The position numbers and the translations under genes were made by a program. The notes beneath the pieces were generated by a model. The model ran no database searches, was not told where the DNA came from, and saw only the letters and a program-made list of their open reading frames with translations. Below, piece by piece: positions 12,184 through 24,311 of a stretch of 64,000 nucleotides of DNA; within the stretch, counting starts at the first letter, position 1; every line of letters starts with the position of its first letter. Where the stretch lies: positions 18,834,001-18,898,000 of the forward strand of contig CM076140.1 in assembly GCA_038025085.1 (NCBI GenBank), written 5' to 3'. This DNA comes from Tetragonia tetragonoides. Its lineage: Eukaryota > Streptophyta > Magnoliopsida > Caryophyllales > Aizoaceae.

Positions 12184-15100
12184 AAGAAAAGGTGGTCATG
12201 TAATTCATCAGCATTTTCACACAAAACACACCCCAAATAAGTGATATTCCCAATGCCTAGACGAGCCAACCTGTCTACTGTAGGAAGTCTTTGCTTACAG
12301 ATTAGCCAAAAACATAATGCTTGCTTAGGCAAGCTAAGTGAATCCCAGCACAATTTTGTCCACCCCACAGTTGTACTGTCAGGGGTCATTTTCCTATATG
12401 CAGCACTGATAGAGTAATGGCAACCAGAAAGCACTACATCCTTCACCTTGTCTTTATCATCAAATTTTTTTTTAATCATCCAAGATGCTTGCAAGGGACA
12501 GTTCATGTCCCAAAAATTATGGTTCTTAATATAGTATACAACAACCCATTGTATCCACAATCTCTCCTTGAGACTGTGAATATCCCAAACTGGCTTGCCA
12601 ACTGAAGCAACATTTCACCTTTGCATCTGAAAAATACCAAGACCTCCCTTGGCTTTGGGAGCACAGACTTGATCCCAGGCTACAAGAGCTCGTCTAGATG
12701 GTGCACAAGAACCAGTCCAAGAAAGTAGCGGCATAACTTTTCAATATGATTCAAAACAATTTGAGGCAAGATAAATACTTGTGAGTCTAGACCTGTCAAT
12801 TCCCGACCCGGCCCGAAAACCCGACCCGACCCGTTTTTTCAGGGTCCTGACACTGATTTTTCGACCCGGAACCCGGTTTGACCCGAACCCGATTAACCCG
12901 GTGTTTTTGGGTCAAACCCGACCCGTTAGTGGGTCGACCCGTTTGACCTGCAAAATAGAACAATTTGTAATTATAAATAAAAAGTTCAACTAAGTTATCC
13001 TAAAAAACCATATAATTTATTTTTTTTGTGTTTCATTAACTTTTTCTTTACATATTTATTCTCTCAAAATGAGAAATTTTGCTCTTAACTACCCTCAAAT
13101 GGACGGAATTATATTATACAACTTGTCGAATAATAAACAAAATATAAAAAATATCATATAGGTGTATATACATTCCAAAAAGTGAATAAAATATGTATGT
13201 AGTTAATACAAGTTATAAATTAGAGTATATGTGTAATTAGAGTATATGTGTACAAATATACCGTTTGAAAACATAAATTGACTATGTAATAGACGAATAA
13301 AATAAAAAAAATTGGGTCACCCGACCCGGTGGGTCGACCCGAACCCGACAACACTGGGTCAGGGTCAAGCATTTCTCAACCCGAACCCGAAACGACCCGA
13401 CCCGCTAGTAACCCTAACCCGACATGACCCGATCCGAATCCGACCCGCCCGACCCAATTGACAGGTCTACTTGTGACCAGTAGGTCTGTAATGAAAAAAC
13501 CACACTTTCTAACAGTTGAAGTCGCTCTGCAGAGGATAATAGTCTACTAGTCCACACATTCATTCTAGCAGTTATCTTGTCAATGATGGGCTGACATTGA
13601 GCAATAGATAATCTCTTGGAAGACAAAGACACTCCCAAGTACTTGACAAGCAGCACACCTTTGACAAATAAGGTATTCTGCATAATAAGCTGTTGTTGAT
13701 CTTCATTTAATCCTCTAACATATATCTCTGATTTATTGAAATTTGCTTGAAGCCCTGAAGCAGCTGAAAAATCATTAAAACAATGAAGAAGATAGCTGAT
13801 AGAATGAGTGTCACCCCTGGAGAATAATAAGAGATCATCAGCAAAAATACTATGGCAAAGTTTAAATTGGAGCACTTTGGATGGTATTTGAACTGAGCCT
13901 GATTCTTGAGTTGGTCCAGACTTCTTGAGAGATACTCCATGCCAATAACAAAAAGATACGGGGATAAAAGGTCCCCCTGCCTGAGCCCCTTCTTAGCAGC
14001 AAAAGGGTGTAGCAAAGTATCATTGTAGCAGATAGAGTAGCTAACGGATGATACACAAGTCATGATCACTTGAACAAATCTAGCAGGAAAACGCAAAGCA
14101 TAAAGCATTTGTTCAAGAAAAAACCACTCAACAGAGTGATATGCCTTTCTTAGGTCCACCTTAATAAGGCATCTAGGAGATAAGTGCTTTCTACCATAAT
14201 GCTTGACCAACTCATGTGCAAGAATAACATTGCCATTAATTCTTCTCCCCTTCACAAACGCAGACTGTTCTTCATGTATATTAGAGTCAAGAACCAGACA
14301 CATTCTGTTGGCAATTACCTTGGAGGCAATCTTATATATCACATTACAATAGGATATTGGTTGAAACTTACTCACTTTTGAGGGATTATTTACCTTTGGA
14401 ACCAAGCTAATTGTTGTGCAATTTATACTTTTCAGCATCTTGCCACTATGTAACATATATTAAGCACAACCTCGCAAATATCTCCATGCACCACAAACCA
14501 CGCCTTCTTATAAAAACCTATTGTAAAGCCATCAGACCTAGGAGATTTATCCTCATCCATCCCCCATAGAGCTGATTTCGCCTCATCTGCTGTATAATCT
14601 TTAGCTAGTTCCAGCTGCTGATCAAAGCTTAAAATATGTCCTTGATCCACAATCTCAGAGTTAATAGCAAGGAAACTGCCATTACTAGATCCTATTAAGC
14701 TCTTGAAAAAGCTCAAGAATTCCTCATGTATAGTATCCAGATTCTCAATTTTGCTTCCCTGATGATCATAAATTTAGGTAACCTTATTACTACCCCGTCT
14801 CGCTTTGACTGAGGCATGAAAGAATTTAGTGTTGCCATCTCCACATTGTAGCCACTGAATCCCAGATTTCTGTTTTAGTGAAGCTTCCTCAACCTGGCAG
14901 AGTTGATCAAGCTTTGCAATAGCCTGTTTTTCAGCTTCAATAAACTAAGAATTGAATAAATCAGTCTTGAGTTTCTCCTGAATTTCATTCAACTCATAGG
15001 TGACATTATGGATTTTTCCTTGCAGTCCCTTGTACTGCATTGAAAATATTTAAAGAGCAGCTTTGACCTGCTTAAGCTTTTGAGTAACCTTGAACATAGG

Positions 15101-15747
15101 CACCCCTCTCCCTTCAAACCTCCAGCTCTCCTCCACTAATTTCAAAAAATTAACATCTTCAGCCCAATGAGAAAAGAATTTGAAGGGTTTACACCCTTGG
15201 ATATTGTCTTGGTGAATTGTCACAATGCCAACACAGTGATCAGAGAGTTGATTCTGCACAAAATCAACCTCTGTCATAGGGAAGTCATTCAGCCATCCTT
15301 CATTTCCCACAACTCTATCTAGCTTTGTGTACACCCTACTAGAAAAGTAAAGCTTTGTGCCTCAGTTCCCTGCCTCAAAAAATCCCAGCACCTACTCCTC
15401 CCATGTATATCATTTCTACCATAAACAATAGTAAACAAAACCTTGCAGGTAGTGTCAAGCCAATGAACCTCAGTATTTATACATTGATCCATCTCAGAGA
15501 TAACATCGACACTAACTTTAGTAGCATTCCAAACAAGCATAACTCTACCATTAGGAGCTGATTGGTGGTTGCATACAACTCTCCAATCACTACCTATATT
15601 ATTTTGTAATTTAGCAACATTTGAACTCTTTATTTTTGTCTCAAGTAATCCAGCAATATCAATATTATTTTGTTGCAGAAAATACTTGAGACTCCTCTGC
15701 TTCGAGGGTTTATTAAGGTCTCTCATGTTCAAGAAGAGACTCTTCAT
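12184..15747 (-). pseudogene. LINE ORF2: endonuclease, reverse transcriptase, partial zf-RVT
   Basis: It starts at 15747 (MKSLFLNMRDLNKPSKQ) with an exonuclease/endonuclease/phosphatase-type domain (IDIAGLLETKIK, then TKLDRVVGNEGWLNDFP and LSDHCVGIV near 15330-15220). The RT follows (SPRSDGFTIGFYKKAW, LIKVDLRKAYHSVEW, GLRQGDLLSPYLFV) with an intact FADDLLLFSRGD catalytic box near 13845-13800. The hAT-like MITE splits the coding sequence at QTYWSQ|VFILPQIV. The C-terminal zf-RVT starts (CVLCENADELHDHLFF) but is cut off by the end of the element. Several frame changes and stops lie between these blocks, so it is inactive. Confidence 0.75.
12786..13469. mobile_element. hAT-like MITE inside LINE ORF2
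   Basis: The ends are inverted repeats: TCTAGACCTGTCAATT at the left, and AATTGACAGGTCTA at the right. The element is flanked by 8-bp direct repeats CTTGTGAG (12778-12785) and CTTGTGAC (13470-13477), differing at one base. Eight bp is the hAT duplication length. Subterminal regions are packed with CGACCCG words in both halves. Deleting it restores the LINE reading frame across SQ|VFIL. No transposase is present. Confidence 0.8.
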
Positions 15748-17039
15748 GGTGCAGTGTTTCCTTGTTGGGAGGACTTATGACCTGCCCCCTTGATATTTTC
15801 ATCAATTGTCTCATCTTTGATGACTACAATGGTCCCATATGGCATTGCTTCATAGATCATAGTTTTGCTTGAACTTGCCAGTGCTTCAAAAGGATTTGAG
15901 GTTACTACTAAAGTTGAAGTAGGTACAACCCCCTTCCCCTTAAACTGAACAGTCTGCCAGCCCTCTGCATTGCTTGTCTCAGTTGCTGGAACTGGTTGCG
16001 CATTCTGTTTCTGGACCCATTGTCTCTTTGTTTTATTCTGCTTCTTCCTTCTAGGTACTGGAGGTTTTGTAGCAGGATTCTATTCTTTACCACATTCCTC
16101 CAACCCATTTCCAAATTTCAGACACTTTGAACATAGCTTTGGCTCCCAATCATACAAAACCTGTTGTGTGAAATCCATTCCATCATCATATGTGACAGTG
16201 AGCTCTCTCACCAGTGGTTTTGTTATGTCAATATCCATCAGTACTCTCGCAAATGAAATCCTGTCCTGCTTAGATGTTACTTGATCCGCCATGATATGCT
16301 TACATAAATAACTACCAATCTGACTCAAAGAGTCAGCTGACCAGCAAGACAGTGGTATTTTAGGCAACTGAGTCCATAGAGGTAAGCTTCTCACAGTGTC
16401 AATATTAATCTGAAAATTCTCCTCCCATGGCCTCAGGACAAAGGGTTTAAAGTTATATACGAAAGGAACTACATCAATTACCATTTGCAAATCATGCTTA
16501 GATTGGAATCGAAAAACATAGTAACCATCTTCATGAGGATAAATTTTAGGTTTAACCCCCTTCCAATAATATTCCACATAGTTCTCAATCTGCTTCAGAT
16601 ACGGAAATTCCCCCAAAATAAACCCAATTAAAGTATATTTCCATTTCTCAGATTCATTGTGCAATTCCAATTTATCCAGTACTCCCACAGGTTTTCCTTC
16701 ACGAATCACTAGTGGTACAAACTTTAATTTTAAGCACGGATTGGCAGAAGGGGGTAAATGCAAACCTGAAGGAGACGGAGCAGCTACAGACTCCTGTGAC
16801 ATCGGAGAAGGTGTCATTCCCGGTGTTGCAATCATCTCCAACCTCCTGGCCACATTACCGTCAGGTTCACCCGAAAGCCCTGGTATACCCCTAGAGTGGG
16901 ATGTGCCCGAGAACGCCATACTATCTCCCTTTGATTCAGCTTCTTCATCAACCGGAGATAGATTTTGAGCCTGCTTCAGGAAATCCTTCAGAGTTGAGGT
17001 TTTGGTCTTGACAGCAGAACGCTTCCCATTTTCCCCCAT
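15744..17039 (-). pseudogene. LINE ORF1, DUF4283 and zinc knuckle, one premature stop
   Basis: It begins MGENGKRSAVKTKTS, the second in-frame ATG, chosen because the LINE leader precedes it. The DUF4283-like core contains DGYYVFRFQSKHDLQ, FVLRPWEENF and RISFARVLMDID. The zinc knuckle reads CSKCLKFGNGLEEC, with Asn in place of the usual His. A TAG follows CGKE at about 16080. Without it the frame stays open (NPATKPPVPRRKKQNK...) to a TGA at 15744-15746, giving 431 codons. That TGA overlaps the ORF2 start as ATGA. Confidence 0.75.
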
Positions 17040-17111
17040 ATAAACGAGTAAAAATGATGGTCGGTGCACAATAGCACTTTCGTCTTATCGTGCGCCTCTG
17101 AGTTCAGCTCA

Positions 17112-18048
17112 GTCCAGTCATTAGTAACTACAACATTAATTTTAGTCTTCCCTAACTAATTAAGAGTTCCAGCAATTATTTAACAGAACCAAAAAGAAAA
17201 CAACAACGCAATTGCAATCACTTTTCAAAACCTACATCAAATCTACTGTATTTGTCATTGATTAGGGAGTAAACTCGATTTTTAAACATTTTCAAATCTA
17301 CTGTAGACTGAATGAAAACATGTTGACCAAGCAAGTCGGAAAAATTCTAGCCTATTCGATTTTTTTTTACTTGGCAACACCAAACCAGACCTTGAAATCT
17401 TGAACCAAGGCCCATGGTCAATCAAATACTAAGTTTTTAACTTTTTACCCTGCAATTGCAGTGTGAGGTTAATCTGGATTTGATAAACTTTTAAATCAAA
17501 TAAACATCGATATCTTACTAATTCATGCCAAATAAGAATCTAAAAATACGATTCTATGAAATGTTAAATTCCTGATTATGTTTGTCCTAAATTAAAATGC
17601 TAGAAATTTGTCAAAAAATGACTCATATTTATACTTTAATGCAAAAAGGGTACTTCGTTTAATCAACAGTATATACAAGAGTACAGGAAAATTAGAATTC
17701 TGGGCATATAATCAGAATCAAAAGATTCTGACAGAAATAGTAGTATCTATTATTCCTTAAATCAAACACATAACATAACTTCAACTAATAAAAAAAAAGC
17801 AGATAATAAAAAACTTACTTGAAAATGCTTGTTGAAATTGGGTTAATTAAAATCAATCTCTGGGTAAATTCTATTTTCAAATGAGAAATTTCCCTGTAGA
17901 AGATCAAGAATTATGAGATTAATCAACCCAATTTTTAAGCACAAATAAAAAAAGAAGGCCATGCAATGATAGAAATAACTCGGTGAACTGATCCCTGAAA
18001 AGAAGTGAGAATGAGGGCTAAATCATGATGAAATTTAAAAGGTCTTAC
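17112..18048. other. Non-coding, possible intron of the LKR/SDH-like fragment
   Basis: No open frame of note. The sequence is AT-rich. If the candidate first exon at 18097-18049 is right, this is the 5' part of its intron, into which the second LINE inserted. Confidence 0.4.
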
Positions 18049-18097
18049 CTTTAAAAAAATTATCCAACACCTTCTTCTTCTTCATGTCGTTGGTCAT

Positions 18098-19533
18098 TCC
18101 ACCTATAAATTTAAATCGCCTGCATATGCACGTATGAAAATGTATCAACAATTGAAGATACTCCATAAAAGTTGCTCAATCATCTAATAATAATTTTCCT
18201 TAAAAGTCATGATACCGTTGAAAAAGTGTCTAGGCTTTGTCTGGAGTCCTTGACAATGATGTGGAAGGAATTAATAAAAGTTAATACCGATATGAATACA
18301 TAGCACAATATATATCAAGAGGCAAATATCAATACACTCTCCAAGCAAGTAATTAACTTATCAGTACACTAACCTCAAGAGATTATGGAGGTGACACAAC
18401 ATCAAATAGCCACAACCTGTTTCACACCCATATATAAAAAAATTGATTAATAAAAGAGAGAAAATAAGTAAAAAAATTGGGAATGATATGATTAAAAAAG
18501 AGAATGGGAATGAGACATTAACAACGAAACAAAGAAAACGGTTGTACAATGTAATGTGTTTAGGGGTTGGAAGGTGATTATATATTGAGGGGAATAACTC
18601 TACTTTATCTTTTTCTGGTAGTTTTTTTTCGGTTGCATTTATATAAGTTGAGTTCTAATCAAATTCCATTGGTACTCTTTGAGTTGTTACAGAACTCTAA
18701 ATCTCTTTTCATAATTTTATCTACTATATTCACAAAATAATTGAAAAAAAATTATTTGCCTATGTGGCATACCTCAAAACTCTCGAAAACAACCAGTTTT
18801 ATATATATACATTGATTAATTATTATGATTTTTCGGGGGAGACTAGTGAGCATACCACTATCCAAAGAAAAAAAAAAGAATTCTTACCAGAATAATTAAT
18901 AGTAAAATATTTAATATATAACATATAATAACATAACACAACACGCATGATACCAGCTGGTAGTGTTGTACAATAACATTTTTTATTCTGTTTTGTAGCT
19001 TATTTCCACTTTAAAAAATTTCAAGAAATGGTAGCCTAGTATGGAGGAATTAAGATCAAGGATTGTAATCTCTAATTTTACGATTAAAAGTTGTCTAAAT
19101 TAGCTTGAAATTTTGTAGGCTGTCAGAAAGTCGTAAACGGAAGATTGATATCCGTTTTTTCTCACGTGAGACCGAGCCACCACGCACACAAGAATGAGCC
19201 AAAAGGCTTTTGTTTGCATAATAATATTGCAATTGGAGTGCGTTAGCTTTTAACGATAAGTTCTCCCCTCTACTTAGTTGGATTTGTTCTCTTTAGTTAG
19301 CCAAATTCTAAAGGTCGTATCTTTTGTGCGTGGCTAATTGTGAAATCTGAATGGAAAAGTAATTAGTGAGTTCAATTTTCTCCGCTATTGTATTGGTTGT
19401 TCTAATAACTGGTTTACCTTTTAATGTTTATCTATTAAGATGACTAAGCTTTAAATCCTACACTATAAGCTATTAGATCTAGAAACTTAGAACGTGTTAT
19501 GTGGATCCCATTTCAGTGTGATGATTGAACTTA
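18098..19533. other. AT-rich intergenic DNA
   Basis: No gene, RNA or clear repeat is supported. If the LKR/SDH-like start at 18097 is real, this would contain its 5' UTR and promoter. Confidence 0.5.
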
Positions 19534-19548
19534 TGTTTTGTCATTATT

Positions 19549-19793
19549 ATTTTTTTATTTATTTTGGTAACAATTGAAGGCAAAGCCAAAACAAAATAAA
19601 TACAAACAAAGTAAACAGCTAACTAACAACCATCCTAGGCCTTGCAAATCCTACGAGGTCTTCGAAAAGAACACTCATCATACTAGGTATGAGGGCCTCG
19701 AACTCACGAACAGGGTCCGGGATAGCTAAACTATAGTTCGCTAACTAGTCTGCCACTGAGTTTGCTTCTCTGTATACATGCACAAGTTTGATT
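19549..19793 (-). mobile_element. 5'-truncated LINE tail with RNase H remnant and TSD
   Basis: A perfect 15-bp duplication, TGTTTTGTCATTATT, flanks the insert at 19534-19548 and 19794-19808. On the minus strand the insert encodes an RNase H-type C terminus of plant LINEs (KLVHVYREANSVAD, a stop, then LANYSLAIPDPVREFEAL) and ends with a short A-rich tail next to the left duplication. It is a typical dead-on-arrival 5'-truncated copy. Confidence 0.8.
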
Positions 19794-19808
19794 TGTTTTG
19801 TCATTATT

Positions 19809-21002
19809 GTTTAATTATGTGATTTCTCCAATGTTCTTTAACCCTTCACTGAGTAGGCAATTCTTTTATTTCGTAGTGTTGTTGCAATAATAATCTTTTA
19901 AATTATCGGCTTTGCAAATTAGTAAACGGGGTTAACATTTAACAATTTCCTCCATAGCTGCTTAAACTGGGAACTTCTCTCTCTAAAAACCGAGAGCCTC
20001 TGTCTCTAAAAAAAGAGTTTACTTTTTGTTTCCTCTCCCTAAAACAGAGTTTGTTTTTCCTTTGGTTTAGCGTATGACAGGGCAACCCTTTCTTTGACAA
20101 CTGCATGCTCTCCTTTTGTTTTCAATTATCTTTCCCCAATACTGGTTTGATCATTGCTTTGAGTTCTTTACTCTTTTTTAGCTCCTTCAATCTCTATTTA
20201 ATCTGTCATTTTCTAGTAATCTATTCGCCATTAATTTTCTACTCCTTTCTCCAAGTATGATTCTCATTTCCCTTTAATTCCAACCTTTTGTCTTTTTCCC
20301 CTTCTTCATTACAATTAGTGTGTCCTTGTGTCGTTGTTTCCAGCATTTAAAGTACTTTGCATGTTTGAATTGAATAAAAAAAAGAAACCAGAGAAAGAGA
20401 CACAAGAAAAATGAGAAACTTCCGTCCCACTCACCGAGGGGTTATTTTTAATATTCATCCACTTCCTAAATGCTTCACGGGAAGTCTGGACTGTTCGTCT
20501 GTTACGAGCTTCAACTATTCATAATGTGGTGATCGACATTATCACGTAATGTTTTTATTTTTATTTTTCATGCACTTTACATTTTCAAGTAAGTTCAATT
20601 TTGTTATTCTAGTAATTTTCGTAGTTTTCTGCTCTATTGTTTAATTGCAAACAAAAATTTTAATAATAAGAAGACTCATATTTTTAATTTGAATTCAAAA
20701 ATAAAATAAAATTTTTTATTTTTTATTTCTTTTATTAATTACAAGTTTAAGTTGAATATATAATCCGTAACTATAGATCAATATATGAACTTAATCAAGT
20801 GCAAGAAAATATAATGCAAAACTAAAGATCGTATTTTTATTTTTATCGATTGAAAAAATAGATAGAATAAACTTAATAAATTAAATCAAATAAAAACAAA
20901 AGATGAGTGGAATATATACGAGGTGTTGCATAGATTTTGGAGCATGTAAAAACGTGTTTTTTCTTTTTTTTTTGTTTGTTTGTTTTATTATTAATATAAA
21001 TT
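19809..21002. other. AT-rich intergenic DNA
   Basis: No gene is seen. It is low-complexity and AT-rich, especially 20540-20990. Short frames carry no recognisable domain. Confidence 0.5.
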
Positions 21003-21972
21003 TGGCCAAAATTGCAAAAAACACTCCATTAACTATAAGTTTTTGCGAAAAATCCTTTCTTTTTAATTTTTTTTTAAGAGAAACCCTCTATTATATTTAA
21101 AGCGCCCTACCCGTGACCCCATTATTACTCACCCAGATCGAATTCTGTCATGTTTGTAGTGTCTTGGCCATTATACCCCCACTTAATGGCACGCTTGAGC
21201 CATAAGACCACCCACCCCCTCCCTACAATAACTCTCTAAACTGAAAATCCCATCCCCAAAATCACCGATGCTCCCATTTTTATGAGCTCCATTCTCACTC
21301 ACCCCCAATGGCCATCTCAGTAAAACTTCAAAGAAATTTGCATAACTAAAAAAAAACACACACCTTAGTTCAATTCGTCCCGTTCAATTAGTAAAACATG
21401 TAAGTATTCACTACTTATGAATTGAATTTCTCATATATAGTGTCTAAGGATTTTATTTTTCATTGAACTGAATTTGTTTTTGTGTGTTTTATGTGGGTGT
21501 TTTGTTGAAATTGACTTTGTGTTTGCTGAACTACTTATGAATGGATGATTGAGAGAAAAAAAGTTGTTTTGCTGATGCAGAATAAGTAAATGCAAGTGGA
21601 AGACTCAAAAGAAGAGAGAGAGAGAAGATGAAGAGTAGGGCACATTTAAATCTCTTCCATGGCCCTAACCGTGTATTTTTCGTTTAACTCAAAACAAATA
21701 ATTGGGTTGGTAGGTTGTTGAGGGAGTTAAGGGAGGAAAATGGGTGGGTAACCGGTCATATACCTCAAGCGTGCCATTAGGTGAGGGTATTATCGGTAAG
21801 ACACTATAAACATAACCGAAATCGACCTAGCTAAGAAACAATGGGGTCACAGCTTCACAAGGTATAAGTAGAGCGCTTTAAATATAATGGAGGTTTCTTG
21901 CAAAAAAAATTAAAAAGGAGTTCTCGCAAAAAAAATTAAATTTAATGGAGTGTTTTTGGTGGGTTTTGACTT
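21003..21972. mobile_element. Foldback element with long terminal inverted repeats
   Basis: Inverted arms of about 180-200 bp lie at roughly 21003-21195 and 21765-21972. The arms share AAAAACACTCCATTAA near the tips, a block with TTATATTTAAAGCGC, and CTCAAGCGTGCCATTA at the inner ends. The loop is about 570 bp and has no transposase. Long arms suggest a Mutator-like or foldback-type element. I could not fix a TSD, so the tips are approximate to about 10 bp. Confidence 0.65.
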
Positions 21973-22561
21973 TTGGGGTATCAGCATGTTCCTTATCAAA
22001 ATTCATAAACCCTAGCCATCAAATATCTCCATTATTACAATAAAATTTACAGTCCCTCCATTTTCACTGCCGGCAAACCACCGGCAATCAGAGGTGGTCC
22101 GGGACTTCGGGAGGTATGACTTCTCTTTTTCTCTCTCCCTCTTTCTCTAAAACCAGTTGATAGACACCTTCTTTAGCACCACCACATTTTTTTTTTCATT
22201 TTTCATATTCTCAAATGTTCAAACATACACATTTCCTTATTAAAGTTATGATGATTCAATAAGCTAATGGGTTTTGTTTCCTACCCATTTATTGACAATT
22301 TTGAAAGGGTCTGAATATTGGGTCTGCTAGATTATTTCTTGGTTTTGTGGTGCAACTTAGCTCAAGCACACATTTTTTTTATGGAGCAGTGGTTCAATAA
22401 TCTCATAGGTTTTGTTTTCTACCCATTTCTTGACAATTTTGAAAGAGTTGAGGGTTTGTTTTCTGGGTTTTGTTCTGTAACTCCAATGATTTAGTTGGAA
22501 ACTGATAAAGTTGTACACTACCCTTGAATTGAAATTTTGATAAGGACCCAATTCAATTACC
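21973..22561. other. Upstream region of the mTERF gene
   Basis: No gene is visible. It must contain the promoter and 5' UTR of the mTERF gene at 22562. CT-rich stretches occur at about 22110-22155. A word like GTTTTGTTTTCTACCCATTT is nearly repeated at about 22270 and 22410, followed in each case by CTTGACAATTTTGAAAG or a close variant. Confidence 0.4.
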
Positions 22562-24311
22562 ATGCGCCTATCTTCATTTTGCACCACGTACTCTATCCTC
22601 CATGGTTTATGTCGTCGTTTCAGCTCAAATACCCAACTCCCTAGCCTCACTAAGATCCCTTCTAAGTACCGTCCACAAGCCATACAAGAAGCTCAAGAGG
22701 TTCTAACAGATTACCTCCACAACACCAGGGCATTGCCTTTCACCTATGCTGAGAACATTAGTAAGAACTCAATATTCTCTCTCCCGGAGCTCATTTCGAA
22801 GGTGCGTTTTTCGCAGCCTGATTTTCGTAAGAGCTTGCTCAAGTTCCTTAGGTATAACCCTGTTAATGAATTTGGGTTCTTCTATGGGAGTATTGGGATT
22901 GATTATTTCAATGTTGTGCGGTGTTTGAAGCCGAATGTGCATTTCTTTTCGGATGATTCGACTGTTTTAGATGCTGCTTGTGCCTTTGCGGGTTATGGGT
23001 TTCCGTGGGACAAGTTGGGGATGTTGTATGAGGAGGAAGCTTTAATCTTTGAGAAGGAGGCAGAGTTTTTGTCTGCCAGGCTTAATGAGTTGCAAACAAT
23101 GGGGTTCAGTGTTCAACAAGTGGTTAGTATCTGTTTGACGTTTCCTGATGTGCTCAAGGGAAAGGTTGGATTAAGTGGTGAGGTTGATGCATTGCTGAGT
23201 GACTTTAAAAGGGTTTTTATTGATTATTATTCAGGGAGTACTACTGAGGGAAATGTGGATTTGTGGTATGACGTTTGTAAGAAAATTAAGCTTTTTTATG
23301 ATCTTGGCGTGGGAAAGGGGAAGGTTGGAGAAATGATCAATTATTTTATTGACTACCCAGTGAAGGTTTTGGTTGAAAAACTGGAGTTCTTTTGTAGGTT
23401 AGGTGTCGGCAAGGCAGATGTTGGCTGGTTGCTTCTTCGCAACCCTGAGATTTTTGACATTGAGTTTGATAGTGATACGACAATTTCAGTATTCAGCTTT
23501 TTGGAGCATTTTGGCTTACCTAGAAAGAAACTAAATTTCTGTTGCACATAGATACTCATATGTATTTGGTCGACACAAGATGTTTGATTTGGCACATGCT
23601 CTAAGAGCCATGGATCTTCATGAATGGTTCTTTAATAAGATCAAGTGTGGGAATTATCAGTTGTTGGCTACTTATGCTTTGAGTAGTCCTGACGATGGCG
23701 TAGATGAGAGTTATGTTCAGAATCTGGAGAAAATCAAATGCTCAAGAACGTGTATGTACTCAATTACTAAATTGAAGTTTTTCCATGGGATTGGTTTTGG
23801 AGAGAACGGTTTCACCATGAAGATGTTAACTGATGTACATGGGTCTGCTGGTGACTTAAAAGAGCGATTTGAATTCCTTTTCAATGAAGGTATTGAGTTC
23901 TCTAAGCTTTGCAAGATGATAAGCTATACTCCCAAACTTCTAAATCAGGAGACCAACAGTCTTAAACAGAAACTCGACTTTCTTCGCCAAGAAATTGGTT
24001 TACCCTTGGAATTCCTTGAGATTTTCCCAGCTTATCTGATGTATAACCTAGAAAGGCGGGTTAGGCCCAGATACAAATTTCACACATGGCTTATTGAGCA
24101 AGGCTGGTGTAAGAAAAAATATACCCTTGCTAGCATAATAGCTGTTAGTGAGAAAGGATTCCTGGCTCAACTTTCTTGTATACATCCGACTGCACCACAG
24201 CTATGGTTGGAGAAATTTTCAAAGGGAAGTCTGGATCATGAAATCCCACAAGACTGTACCCGTCGGACCACTTTAAGCAAACAGGATATAGTGATCAATG
24301 TGAGTCCTTAA
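22562..24311 (+). pseudogene. mTERF-family organelle transcription factor, one frameshift
   Basis: This intronless frame starts MRLSSFCTTYSILHGLCRRF, an Arg/Ser-rich organelle-targeting presequence, and reads to FGLPRKKLNFCCT and a stop at about 23551. Shifting by one base restores family sequence (HRYSYVFGRHK, then DLAHALRAMDLHEWFF) through to the stop at 24309-24311. The total is about 582 residues. Helical mTERF repeats fill residues from about 75 onward, with typical phrases such as LGVGKADVGWLLLRNPE and FHGIGFGENGFTMKML. The break is one extra T in AATTTCTG near 23536. mTERF proteins bind organelle nucleic acids and control transcription or splicing. It most resembles the MTERF18/SHOT1-like group from memory, not verified. 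It may be a functional gene with a sequencing error rather than a true pseudogene. Confidence 0.8.

Larger units (their letters stand above)
12184..17098 (-). mobile_element. L1-type LINE with 13-bp TSD, 3' end missing
   Basis: A perfect 13-bp direct repeat, TGAGTTCAGCTCA, occurs at 12171-12183 and 17099-17111. Between them, on the minus strand, lie a 5' leader (GAGGCGCACGATAAGACG), ORF1, ORF2 with endonuclease, RT, and the beginning of zf-RVT. The sense end is ...CATGACCACCTTTTCTT, directly against the repeat. So the copy stops inside zf-RVT, without the 3' UTR or a poly(A) tail. It carries the hAT-like MITE at 12786-13469. It sits in the putative first intron of the LKR/SDH-like fragment. 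Confidence 0.85.
11615..18097 (-). pseudogene. LKR/SDH N-terminal exons (lysine-ketoglutarate reductase fragment)
   Basis: The minus-strand exon 11820-11615 encodes LGNRVIGILSKTYNKWERQ, then VPLTPTLCARLLH, VARIIVEPSTKRIYHD and DVCCE. This matches the start of plant bifunctional LKR/SDH, the first two steps of lysine breakdown. A donor (GAG|GTAATT) and an acceptor (TTTAG|GTAAAG) bound it. A candidate first exon, 18097-18049 (MTNDMKKKKVLDNFFK plus one base, donor GTAAGA), joins it in frame to give 85 codons. The intron between them holds the whole second LINE. No downstream LKR or SDH exon is visible on the minus strand down to position 1, although the family is about 1000 residues long. It may therefore be a captured or orphan fragment, or a gene with a giant intron whose rest lies left of the window. 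The first-exon assignment is weaker than the second. Confidence 0.55.
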
